Shown here piece after piece: positions 35,801 to 48,000 of a stretch of 64,000 nucleotides of DNA. Numbering within the stretch: the first letter of the stretch is position 1; each line of letters opens with the position of its first letter. A program made the translations under genes and the position numbers. The notes under the pieces were generated by a model. It worked only from the letters and a program-made list of their open reading frames with translations. It did no database searches and was not told where the DNA came from. This stretch comes from Didymodactylos carnosus (taxonomy: Eukaryota; Rotifera; Eurotatoria; Philodinida; Philodinidae). The stretch spans positions 1 to 64,000 of the forward strand of contig CAJNOQ010000175.1 of the NCBI GenBank assembly GCA_905250885.1, read 5' to 3'.

Positions 35801-38020
35801 AGCAATAAGTATAATTTTAGGTGTACACGAAAAAAGAATACGTTTAAATGTACATTTAACAAAACTTTTTTTACACAATCATTCTTTCTTTTTAAGCTTT
35901 CTCGTCACTATTATGAATATAATCGCTTATTGGAACAAAATCTTGATCGATCGGTCTCTATCTCGCGATTTGATGTAGTGCTTTAGTTTAAGTTTAACTG
36001 AACAAACTGTATTTTTGAGAAATGTATAGAAAACTAAAACTTTAAAGTAATTAATGCATTAGGTGATGGAAATCATAGGAAGAAAAATGAAAGCGCAAAA
36101 TGAGCAGTGAGTAATGGCTAGAATAATAGTAATAGATCAGAATTTTTTTTGCAAGCTTTTTTGCTTGCATATGATACTGATTATGTTGACTGTCAGTAAA
36201 CTTTCTCAATACGACGAACGCAATTGAATCTAATATTATAATAAGATTTGGTTGACGTCGATCCTTCGATGGCATCATTGTGTTATGAATCATACAAGCT
36301 CATGTTTGATGCTTCTCAATCTACCTTCATTTAATTATCTATTGTACGCGTATGAGTCATACGATAGAAAAATCGACTGTCCAAAATATCTCAACAATTA
36401 CAGATCACTTAAATCTTTGTCTGTTGAAAGGACATATCTACACAATATATTGAACGTAAAATGTGAAGGAACCACATTGATCGGATGAACCATTGATAGA
36501 AAAATGTGCGTGTCAAAGTTTATTCTTGGCTCATTTTTAAAAGATCGAATATACTAAAAGCTTAACCTAGCCTCGAGCTAGCTGCGAGACGAGGTAAAAA
36601 ATAATTGCATTGTACACTATTTTCTAAAAGTTGATTTAGGAACGTTTTGAAGATAACTTGTTTTCTATAATTTAATAGAATTGATTATGTAGCAGTTGAA
36701 TGTTCGAACACAACATCATCGCATAAAATTCATATGAATTATAATTTTATAATAATACCTAAAAGGACGATAGTGGTGCTTTTCGTTCCAATAATTCAAA
36801 TAATTTCTTAAATTGTGAAGTTTTTTTTATTTTAGTCCAATATTCAATATATGTATGCATTTTTTCAACGTCATTTCTGACAGAATTCAATGGCACAGCC
36901 AACGAGTGAATCTAGTAAACCTGAGTACACACTTGCAGAGAAAATTCTTCGCCTTGGAAAGGCATGAATAAGAATACAAACTGTTTAAAAAATCGTTGAT
37001 TCACTCTGCGTACTTTTTCTTAGTAGAAATCTTGAGGTGTAGTGGGGTGATTTCGTCAAAGTTTTTTTTTTTTTTTTGTTAAACTTTTTATCACCACCCC
37101 ATCAGTTTTTAAGATCATGGACTAAATAAATTTGACTTGACTTGAGTTCAGAAACAGATCTTTGAAGGCATAACTAATAGCTGTCCTGTTAGTGGATTTG
37201 AAAAATTAGAGACTACATTACTTTAGAATACATTAGATAATGACATAATTATTTATTAAGAAATGACTAGAGATAATACGAAAAGAGTAAATTCGAGTCG
37301 TTTAGTACTGCATCTGGTACTGAATATCAAGTATATCTCCTATTAGATTTATTCGTTCACTCAAAACAATCTTGAAGGAAGTTCTACATCCGTTGTCAAC
37401 ATACTTAAGTACTCACCACTCGTTTGTGTGTTTAAATGTTAATAAGTTCTGTATTGATATATCTCAGTGTATGTATAAGTGATTCTGTTAAAAATAGTAC
37501 TGTTCGAATGACCTTAATGGTCCTACGCGTTTTTCCTCTTAGACCTAATGAAACAATTTCTCCCATATACTCATCAATGCTAAACCTATAATCACTGCAA
37601 ATATAGCTTTTCTATCTTTAACTACTAACGAGTTAGAAGCAACACATTTGTATCTGACCGTTATTTTGTTGTTGGTTAAAAAACAATGTTTCTGTCACTT
37701 TTGCTACCGTGCAATTCACGTTTAACCGACAATTTGTCCCATAACCATCCACTCCATCACATCTCAACCGAGCATGATAGAAAGTTTCTTTTTTATCTTA
37801 AGTGTAGTCTAACCAAACGATGATCCCGTAAAAATGACAAAGACTGAAATTGCTTTATAAGGGAGTAAACTAGAAAATACCAAGAACTAGAAAAATTATT
37901 TCGATCGCAATTAAACATTGATACGTTTTACAAGTGTATACTACTACAAAACCTATGAAATAGAGAAGAAAAATGAGATTGATTTTGAACTTGTAACTCC
38001 CCTACAAAAAAATATTTTAT
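32863..38020. other. gene-poor intergenic DNA
   Basis: About 5 kb without a supportable gene. The first few hundred bases are probably 3' untranslated sequence of the kinase. Around 34390-34560 the strings AGATCTTGCGAGGAT and AGATCTCGCGAGAT recur near one another and may be a decayed small element. A CTCGAGCTAGCTGCGAGACGAGG imperfect hairpin lies near 36572. Frames such as 34079-34351 minus, 35435-35665 plus and 36252-36488 plus are AT-driven and show no domain. Confidence 0.45.
37043..37101. repeat. small hairpin with T-tract
   Basis: TGGGGTGATTTCGTCAAAG faces CTTTTTATCACCACCCCA across a run of 16 T, forming an imperfect hairpin. The flank ATAAATTTGACTTGACTTGA on the right has a short duplication. 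It may be the end of a small non-autonomous element. No coding content. Confidence 0.4.
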
Positions 38021-38411
38021 CGGCACTGGTTGTGCACGGGTGCGCACCGATGCCGAAGTTTTGTTTTCAATCACCATTTTGTTTTGTCAATTTCTGTCTA
38101 TATTAACGCTACAGTCTACTTCTAATATTTCGAATGTCTTTCTGATTTCATCTTTTCCTTCTCATAAGAGAAGTGCCGAGGCAATGCCGCATAGTTTTGG
38201 CATGTCGATGTGGTACTGATCAGTGTCGCACTCTAATACAAAATTCAGCATAAACAACGATAATAAAGAACTAATTAAATTGATTAAATAAATTATCAGT
38301 GCGGCACCCATACAGCACTGGTTCGGCACTTGCTGGGCACGAGTGCCAGCCAGTGCCAGTGACCAATGGCATGCCATACGCACCGGTGCGCACTGATTTT
38401 TACCAGTGCCG
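38021..38411. mobile_element. 391-bp TIR element with GTGCCG/GCACCG repeats
   Basis: Perfect 10-bp ends CGGCACTGGT (38021-38030) and ACCAGTGCCG (38402-38411) enclose two GC-richer flanks packed with short variants of GTGCCG, GGTGCGCAC and TGGCAC in both orientations, for example TGCGCACCGATGCCG near 38041 and CGCACCGGTGCGCACTGA near 38380. The middle is AT-rich and non-coding. This looks like a MITE with subterminal repeats; target-site duplication was not clear. Frames across it (38162-38383 minus, 38299-38502 plus) are products of the repeats. Confidence 0.6.
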
Positions 38412-39210
38412 CACTGGAATTTCTTTTATAAGGTCATTCTTAGATTCCATAATATTTTTTAAAAAAGCTTTTAACATATGGTTCTGTATCCAAAATGATT
38501 AGCGAAAAAGTCAATTTAGAGGGAAGATGGTATCGATGGTATTTTTATAAACTATTAATATACGATTTAAATTATTTACTTGGAATTATTAGAAATAGAA
38601 GGCTAGTAAGAGATCGTCGTGTAAAAAACTGTTTTGAAACATCTTGGAAAAATCTAGTTTATCCTGAGAAATATGGATTCTGACAGTTAGCACTGCGGGC
38701 TATCTGATCGCACACTTATCTCTATATTAACTTTTTATCGACAGTTCGTCTGTCCGACCTGAAAGGGGTCTAAATTTGATTCTGAATGACGTTCAACTCA
38801 TTGGATTTCATTCGTTCAATTTCTTTTAGCATTATTAGTTTTTCTATATTTTTATTAATAAGATATATTATCTCGTTCTATAATTTTTAGAAGAAAACGG
38901 GTGTCATCAAAAGAAGGAGTTATGATAAATGTAACCAAATCGGGAGGGCTTATAACAAATAAATTTTTCACAATTTGGGTTCTAAACACCAACAGCGTTA
39001 CAATATAGATTTTTCAACACTACAATTTTACTCTGACTAGTCAAGCATTGTCAGTCATGGCCAAATAATTAATGTTACGTTGAAGAATGAATCAAGTTTA
39101 TTTAACATAATAACAATAGCAATTCAAGATATTACATAAAACAAAAGAACAGAGTAAGTCCAAATATACATGTCGAAAACAGAGAAGAAAATGTCACAGA
39201 AGTTGTTCGT
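38412..39210. other. gene-free DNA between TIR element and UBL5
   Basis: A 62-codon plus frame at 38495-38683 (ending FETSWKNLVYPEKYGF) is somewhat protein-like but has no recognised family, no partner exon and no support beyond being open; it is not called. The last hundred bases hold the UBL5 3' untranslated region, with AATAAA on the minus strand near 39099-39104. Confidence 0.4.
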
Positions 39211-39432
39211 CTATTGATAATATAATTCTAAATTCATTCCATCATGAATCTCATAATCAGCTAGAGATATTTGATCTTTGAAAATTGTATACCATTTTTT
39301 TAAGATAATTTTTTCTGCTTTTGTTCCCGTTTGAGCGGCAATTAATTTTTTCAAATCACCAATTGTATCTTCAGAATTACATTTAACACGAACTTTCTTA
39401 CCCAAACGATCGTTACATATGACTTCAATCAT
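39211..39432 (-). CDS. UBL5: ubiquitin-like protein 5 (HUB1)
   Basis: An intact 73-aa protein, the family's exact length. It begins [18 protein letters not shown], continues [15 protein letters not shown] and [20 protein letters not shown], and ends LELYYQ. This is nearly identical to the animal UBL5 consensus; the main difference is KAEKIIL where vertebrates have RWNKIVL. The C-terminus has the di-tyrosine characteristic of UBL5 and lacks the di-glycine of conjugated modifiers, so it acts by non-covalent binding, chiefly to spliceosomal factors such as the tri-snRNP, in the nucleus, and in the mitochondrial unfolded-protein response of nematodes. There is no intron. An AATAAA on the coding strand follows the stop by about 107 bases. 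An exon-like open stretch starts on the opposite strand within about 30 bases of the start codon, so a shared promoter is possible. Confidence 0.93.
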   Translation of the reverse strand: MIEVICNDRLGKKVRVKCNSEDTIGDLKKLIAAQTGTKAEKIILKKWYTIFKDQISLADYEIHDGMNLELYYQ

Positions 39433-39459
39433 ATTTTTATAAATACAGTAAACAAATAG

Positions 39460-39609
39460 ACAATAAGAATGATCTAAAACATGCAGATATTGCAGAGATC
39501 AAAAGAATAAGTACAGAATGTATAAAAGAATATGCACGAGAACAAGGTAAAAATCCATCGTTTCCACTTCTAGTCTCACCAAAAATCTTGGATTCATTTC
39601 TGCAATCTG
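39460..39609 (+). CDS. exon-like open stretch, unknown protein
   Basis: After an acceptor-like AATAG at 39455-39459 the frame reads [20 protein letters not shown] and [20 protein letters not shown], then DSFLQS, ending at TCTG|GTAAGA, a good donor. The composition is strongly protein-like, with an amphipathic helix in the first half. I do not recognise the family, and could not find adjoining exons; nearest candidates lie in the disordered 40-41 kb region. It may be a single surviving exon of a decayed gene or part of a gene that I have not resolved. It lies divergent to UBL5. Confidence 0.4.
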
Positions 39610-42092
39610 GTAAGAACTGAAATTATGGAGAAACTTTTCACTTTGTTCTAAAATGCGACGTGGACAAAGTGAATTCATTACAAATTTTTGTCTAATAGCC
39701 GTCAGAAGACTATTCTCATACTGAGACCTGTGCCAACTCTGTGTATCAAGTCAATTCAGTTTTTCTTAAATTCAAAATTTATACCCTTTACTATTTTATC
39801 AAAGTAAAATAGCAGACATCTAACGCATTCTAACATAAAAGGATAAAATTCAAAATTTGTATTAAAAAATACAGATGATTCCTGTTTTTTTCTTATTTAT
39901 CCAAGCGCACAGCTAGTTGAAGTTAAAAGTACTCTATGAAAGATGGGAGTGAGAACACTCACAAAGGATAATATACAACTATTTTCGATAAAAAAGTGAA
40001 ATGTGCCGTCGTAAAAAGCATGACGGGCAATTGTAGCGTTATTTAAATGGTATTCGTTCACCACAATGAAAAGAAATAACTACATTCTCAATCAAACATG
40101 AATACAGAAATCAATACTACTCTGTAGTACTTTCACAGTTCTAAAAGAGCCGAAAATAAATTTCTCCTTTCCTTGAAAAGCACAATCTCCATTCATTTTC
40201 TCCGATATGCATAGCATAACCATTTTGAACAACAATCATCGGGAGAAATCCATTCAATATATTCGTCTTGATGACAACAATGGATTGCTTGTACTTGAGT
40301 TAGATAATGTAGGAGTACTACTACAATTTGCGTACTCAATGGCTCTACATTTCGATTTCGTCGACACAATTGTAGATTGTAAAATTGAGTAATATGCATT
40401 TGTCGTTCGTATTTTTCTCTTTTCTGTTTAACTGAATTTGTCTTTGTTGTAGATAGAAGTAAGACCTTACATTCCTATTTTCTGGTCCAGAATGCCCGGA
40501 GTAAACAAATTATTGATCAAATATTGATAGTTTAGAGTAATCTTGCTAACATACGTCATACCATAATTAAGAATTATAAATTTGTCAGAATTAAAAATTG
40601 TCAATAAATTTGTGAATTGATTCAAATGATTGTTGTTCAAAGTGGTTACGCAAGGCATATTGAAGTAAATGAGAGTTCAATTTCATTGTTTTGTGGAGAT
40701 TGTGCCTAAACAAGGAAAGAAGAACAATTTGACACGGAAACAAATGTTAATAATTCCTGCTAACCAAACTGTGCCAGTGTTAGTAAATGAGATGTCTCAT
40801 ACTGCGAAAGTAAAACGCATTAAATACACCAAGAGAAAGCATAGAAAGGTGAAAAATTCTCTTCTCAGGATCGAAAACAGTGGAAATCAGATTTTATTGA
40901 TGAAAACTCCACTTTGCTTTCAACCACTAATCAATAGATACACTGCTTGCAACAATCGGAAAAGACTGACTGGTTATCTTGGAGAATTCAACGTATAGTG
41001 TTGAGTAAACACGTATCTTAAAGCAAACTAACATTTTTTCGATAGCAAGCATTGGAATCACCCCATGTTGTACATAGAAAATAAATAATTATATCAGTAT
41101 AGAAGAAAAAGCATTTCTAATAAGAATGTGCACGTATGCTTTGTTGAGGAATGCAAAATAGACAAAGTTAAAAATTTGAGTACGAAATATAAAATCAAGA
41201 AAAATTTCATCCTCACTTCCCCTGATAAAACCAATTCGTACACATAAAGAGTAAAACGCTATTGGAAAAAAAGAAGAACAATAAGATTTTCATTATAAAA
41301 TATTGGGTTTTAACAGTTACAAAAGTTTTTATATAAAATGAGAAAACATTTTATCATTTTAATAGAATTATTTTTTTATAGCGTGTTCAGCCTACTCTCT
41401 TTTTTCTAGTATTGCTCAAAACAGCGCATATATTCGATTTTAGTCCTACGCTTCTCGATTTTTACTCAATTTACACTCATACCGTGAAATCAGCACACTT
41501 TCGTATATGATATATTACACTCTTCATTGTATCATTATATTACAGATATTACAGAAATGCTGAAAAGAAATATGGAATTTAGTTAGGTATTTTCTGAAAC
41601 TCCATGAAAGGCATGACTGTCAACGAATCAGATGGTTTTCAGAAATAAACACGATAATAGTTAAAATATTAAACTCTTTTTTTCATAATCAGAAGATAAT
41701 AACAATTTAACTAAATTTCTTCTCTATAAGTTGAAATTTTGCTACTGTTTGTAGAAAGTGCATAAGTGTTCGTCCACCATTTCTCTCTTTCTGTTTTTCT
41801 CGAATGATTTCCACCTAAATGTAGAAAAAAAATGTCGTAGACCATATAAATAAATATAATAGTCTGTGTATTTTTTTCATTCAAGATTCATATGACTTGA
41901 CTTGTACTAATATTTCTCGAGTTTAGTAATAATAAATATTAATGAAAGTAACAGAATGTCTATTTTGATAAAATAACAAAACGAATTATCCTTAGAATTG
42001 TTTCCGTATTTATTTATTTGCTTTATGAAGGGTTATTATTCTGTTATTAATGTATGAAAGATATTTTGAATAGAATCTTAAATAAAAAAACG
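39610..42092. other. gene-poor DNA with doubtful decayed repeats-protein fragments
   Basis: Two related short frames face each other: plus 40207-40392 (MHSITILNNNH...) and minus 40658-40467 (MPCVTTLNNNH...). Their first 33 nucleotides are similar in inverted orientation. The second, with YGMTYVSKITLNYQYLIN, is reminiscent of the leucine-rich tails of rotifer F-box-like proteins, but this is only an impression. A third frame, plus 40669-40998 (109 codons, Lys/Arg-rich), has no recognisable domain. They are best read as remnants. 41000-42092 shows nothing and probably contains the CAMK2 promoter. Confidence 0.35.
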
Positions 42093-45000
42093 ATGGCAGT
42101 TAATTCAATTCCAAATTCAACAGTCGGTACACGTTTTACAGATGAATACGATTTAAAAGAAGAACTTGGAAAGTAAGTTATGTTTATCATTGTTCATAGG
42201 TCATCAGATTTTTTGTAGAAAAGCGAATTATCATTGATATCAGTTGATGTATAATAATAATTAATTTATGTTCTGAAATTTGAGCACCTATTGAAAAGAT
42301 AGCTAGTTTATTTTTGTTTAAAAACGAATCATACATGCTTAGGTTTACACTTTATGTTTTTTTTAACCCAGTTTCAAATAAGTTATCAGCAAAATGTGAA
42401 TCTTTTTTTTTTTTATGAGACGTTTTGGATTTTTAAGTTGGATGCACATAAATGTGTAGTGTATTTTTTGGTGACATTTATTTTAAGCAGCAGAATATTG
42501 ATTGTTGTTTTTATTACAAAATGAAAACCGTTTTCTCATCTTCTAATTAGTTCTCACTGACGCTTGATTGAAAAATTTATTATTTACCCGTATAAATTTC
42601 TGGTCTTTTATCAGTTTTAAGCCGCCGGCAATTTTGGTTGTTAATTTTTGTCTCCTTTGGCGAAAACATTCTGACCTTTTTCACTTTTTATAAGCTTAAT
42701 CTATCTGTCAATCATTTTACAGGGTCACATTGTTAGAAAAAAATTTTTTCACTATACCGAAGAGAATGATTTGTATGATGTAAATTATATTCTAAGAAAG
42801 TAAACGAAAACAAGTAGCTTATTATTTCAAAAATTTATTTCTATTCTAATTTTGAACGATATCAATATCTTTGTACTTGCAAGAGAAAATAACCATAAAG
42901 AAGTGGTGACTATACAATCAATAAATGAAAAAAAAATTTCAAAAATGTCTTGTTTACAGATGATTAGATAATTACTTAGTGGGTGTATGTGCAAAACACT
43001 TTAGTTTTCATGTCGAGATCCCTTTTTTATTCGAAAGAATACTCTTTTGAAAGTGATGAAGAAATTATCAATAATCTAGAACAGATGTTAGACGGATATG
43101 TTTCCGGTTTTCCTCTCACGATCTGCATCTTTTTTTCTATTTAACAAGTGCTGGATCAATATATTTAACACGTAAAAAAAATATTTTTTTTTTTTCAGAA
43201 AAGTTGAATTTTTAAGTGTCATATGGACAATCGTTTTGTTTAGTTGTGAGTAAAGAATAATTTTCTGATAGTCTATCTGATTTATTCTTTGTATTTTGCT
43301 ACATGTCATTGAAATGAGAAGGATAACGACTATTGATTGACTGGAACAACAGCATCGGCTTTTGTCTCTCTTGGTTTTTTTTTTGTCTTGGCTATCATAT
43401 ATTTGTCGCGCTACGAAACTCGGTAATGAAAGTACAATAATTGCTTTCATCACTTGAGATTTTTGTTTTGAACACCACACGCGCGGACAAAAATAGAAAT
43501 AAACGTAATATGTATGTGTGTACCATCCTGTTTATACTTAATCCAATCGTAATCATCCATCACCTAGAAGAAGATTTGATTGTTTCAAGTCTCATTATTC
43601 CATAGTAACTTATTTTGATATGTTGATCTTAGTACGTACGCATTATGAGTTTTCTAAGTCGACATTAGGTATACATCAGTTCTAGAACTGGTGTTCGGGC
43701 ATCTGGGAAAACTTTTATTACTTGGTAATTAACAGTTGCTCAGAGCCGCGAAACATCTCATTTTATAGAGAAATGTTTGTTCTATCAACCTCACTAGTTC
43801 AAAAACTTTTAAAATTAACTATGTTGAAAATACGAGTATTGAAAAACACAGGAACTGTTGGGGAAAGAGTTCCACTATTTTAGTCAGAACATACTTTTGA
43901 CACAATTAACCTTACTTTTTTTTGAATTAGCGAGTTTTTTTAGAGCAAACATTTCTCTATAAAATGAGATGTTCCACAACTCTGAGCAACTCTTAATTAC
44001 CAAGTAATAAAAGTTTTCTCGGATGTCCAAATAATAGTTCTAGAACTGGTGTACACCTATGTTCACATGCGTACTGAGTGTACATAGTGAAATATGCATT
44101 AATGTTTCATTTTATCATCATCATCATCATCATCCAGTTCACTTCTTTTCCATATATTCTATTATTGCTGTTTGTTGCATACAATACTGCCGTGATGTGT
44201 GTGTGTGTGTGTAGCATAAAAGTATATTTTCCTTCTTTTTTTTATTCATTCATTTTCTCTTTCATGTTGATTAATCGTGTTTGCATGTTTCTTTCTCTAC
44301 AGTTCAATACACATTTTCTGACCTCTCTTTGTCTTTTTTAGTAGTGTTCATATAGCTAAAACAAGTTTTTTACTTCTACTGCTGTGTTTTATATGATAAA
44401 TTTTCATCTATATATATATATATATATATGTAGGAAAGTTTTCCATACATTATCATAATAGAGAGTAGAATAAAAGCAGAGAGAAAAGAAGAAAAGGAAA
44501 GTTGTAATAATCATCAGGAAAAGTTGTAGTATTTTTTTTTAAAGCAGTAGTAAGTTAATTTTCCATTAGAAGATATTGTAGTGATCAACAAGTGTTGGCT
44601 AGAGAGAGAGAATGTAACACAGGTCCGAATACTAGAAAGCTAAAAACATTTTTCATAGTAGTATAAAAAAAAATTTTTTTTCTTTCAAGAGCTTTCAAAG
44701 ATCAAAAAAACAAAAAAAATTTAAAGACTTTTTCGATGATAGAAAAAGTCTTTGTTCGCGGGGGAAGAGGAGAAAATATCCCGTTCAAAGGAAACGCCTC
44801 TGTACAGAGGAAAGAAAGATTTGGTCGACCATGAACATTGTTTGTCACGTAACAATTTCGATTTTCTTTCTTCAGAGTGTTCAACATAATAAAATTCTCA
44901 AGTGGAAAAAAGAGAAAAAATTTCATAATGTATGTAATACGGAAATGAAAAACAAATGTTTTTTTCTTTGTAAAAAAACAAACAAACAATACTGTCCTAT

Positions 45001-48000
45001 AGTTTGTCAACAGAAAAAAAAAAAAAAAATTTATTTGCTTTCTTTTTTTTATTCTTTTATTAAATACTCTATTTATGAAACATAGAACAATAAACTAGAG
45101 TTTAAGTAATAGATGAGAATCAATTAAATCAATCTAAAATTCTCTTAGATAAAATGCTTTTCATTTAATTGAAAAAGTTTAAGATTGACGTATAAAGATA
45201 TGCATCATTGTGAATTCCATTGCGTACAAGCCCTGTTCTCTATTGACAATGAATGTTTTCCGATACATATAAACGAGATTAAATTTAGCTGGGGGTATCA
45301 ATATAAATTTTTATTAAGAATTTTAGTAACAATTGAATTTGTTAATAGATTGATAAATGACTTAAAACTAAATTCAATTAAATATTTAAAAAGATTTAGA
45401 GTCATATTTTGTATTGTTACATTTGAATAAACCATTTTTGACTTGCTTTTTTATATTAAAAAATTGAAGTCTATGATTGTTTGTCTTCAAGCGGCACAGT
45501 ATATCAATGATATTCATCTATAATGATTATAATTGTTTATTTCAATTTGCACGAAAGATAAATGCTATTTAACTACTATTTTAAATTGAAAATTAAATAT
45601 TCTAAATGGATTCTTTTTTTTTTTTAACTGACAATATTAAAATATACTTTTTCCTTCTATCCATCTAAATAATTATCATATTTTTTCTAGAGGTGCATTT
45701 TCGATTGTTCGTCGATGTATACAAAAGAGTTCAAGCCTAGAATTTGCAGCAAAAATAATCAATACAAAAAAATTGTCAACTAGAGGTATGTAATTGGAGT
45801 TGTTTACTATTGTTTCTTTGCAAAAAAAATGTCTAATTTATTCGTCATCTTTCTGTTATAGATCATCAAAAACTTGAACGTGAAGCGAGAATATGTCGTC
45901 AATTAAAACATCCAAATATTGGTATGAAGAAATACAATTATAGTATTTTTCTTTTGTTCTAATCAATTTTTATTTATTATTTAGTGAGATTACATGACAG
46001 TATTCCAGAGGAAGCATTTCATTATCTTGTATTTGATCTGTAAGATTTCATTTTAACTTTTATATTTGTTAATTTGTTTCTTTATTTTGTTTTTTCTTGT
46101 ACTATAGAGTAACTGGTGGAGAATTATTTGAAGATATTGTAGCCAGAGAATTTTACAGTGAAGCTGATGCTAGGTATGTACTTTATTCACTCTTACACCT
46201 GTGTCTAGTAGTACTTTAATTTAATTTAATTTTTTTTCTTTTTTGTCTATTTTAGTCATTGCATTCAACAAGTTTTAGAAGCTGTACGGCATTGTCATGA
46301 AAGTAACATTGTACATCGAGATCTAAAAGTAAGTTAAATCATGCAATTATGTAGCAAATTCGTGTGTTTGAATCTTTATTTTTGTTTAATACATTTTGAA
46401 GCGGGAATGTAAATCTTGATAATATTTAGAATGAAAGATGAAGAAAAAATGCACATCAACTGAGACTGTCCTAGTCGAGACACATTTTTTCTCCATCTTT
46501 CATTCTGAATCTTTATTTGTACAAAATTAATTTTATGTTTTTCGATAGTTTTAGAATAGTAAAATAAAATTTGTTTCACTTGTATTATGAAAGAAGAAAG
46601 TTTATATCAAATAGAGAATTCTATCTTTACGTAATTCTGAGTCATAATAAGTATAAGAATATATGCTTTGGTTTTGCCTGAGAAATGTTTTTTTTACGTT
46701 TATTTTCTTTTGCATAGATTTGCTTGTATTTAGGTTCGTTCACTTATACTTTCTTTCGTTCTTTTATATAGCCTGAAAATCTTCTATTGGCAAGTAAAAC
46801 AAAAGGAGCCGCTGTCAGTAAGTAAATTTGAATGAATAATGTGTTCCTTTTCATCTATTTTTATCTAACGATGATGTTTTTTTCTTTAGAACTGGCTGAT
46901 TTTGGACTTGCAATTGAAGTTACCGGTGAACAAACAGCTTGGTTTGGTAAATATCAGATATTTTATCTTAAAGTGTTTTTTTGAAAAAAATAAATCTTAA
47001 ATTTTTAGGCTTTGCCGGTACACCAGGCTATTTAAGTCCAGAAGTATTGAAAAAAGAACCATACGGAAAGTCTGTTGATATATGGGCATGCGGTAACAGA
47101 TTTAATAAATGTTAGACTTTGTGTTTGATGATGTTGTTGTTTATTTTTTAGGTGTCATATTGTATATACTACTAGTTGGTTATCCACCATTCTGGGATGA
47201 AGATCAACATCGTTTGTATCAACAAATAAAAGCAGGAGCCTATGATTATCCATCTCCTGAATGGGATACAGTCACAACAGAAGCTAAACGTTTAATTGAT
47301 TCAATGTTAAATATTAATCCAAGTAGACGTATTAATGCTACAGATGCATTGAAACATCCATGGATTTGTGTAAGTAATTTATGTAACTATTTAAGTATAA
47401 CATTATTTTCATCTAATCTGTTCTATTCATTAGCAGATGACAGTAGATTCAATTGCTCATTGAAAATATTTTCTTTTCGTTTTCGTTATATACCATTCAC
47501 ATTTAATATTTCTCTAAATTTTATTCTTGTTCGCTGTATTCTGAAAGAACAGTTTTTTCTTTTGATATTGTTAAGTTTTCGTCGCTATTACAGAAAAATA
47601 ACAACAGTTATTTGAATTACATTGTGTAAACGGTTAAGCCATTCTATTTCCTTCTCATTTGAGTAAGAAACAATGATTTTTGATTAGTGCTACTTTGAGA
47701 TGTTTTGAACAAATTTAGTCTTTCCTTTATAGGTAAAACTCGCTTTTCATACATGTTGGTTTGTTCAAAAACAAACTATAACAAAATGTAAAAAGTTTTC
47801 ATTTTAAAGTTAAAAAATTCAGAACAATCGTGCCATTTCGATGGAACACTTTCAAAATATTATTACAATAGTTCTTTAAGAATTTTGACACAGTTACATC
47901 TCTGATTAGGACATTAATAAAAGGATAGTATTAACAAATTTAAATAGAGAGTCAGATACTAAAGTTGTATTATCATTTATTCTGGTTTATTTTCTGTAAA

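Noticed and set aside
47109-47615. 168-codon frame starting in CAMK2 intron 9
   Set aside because: Its middle is CAMK2 exon 10; the N- and C-terminal parts are intron read-through.
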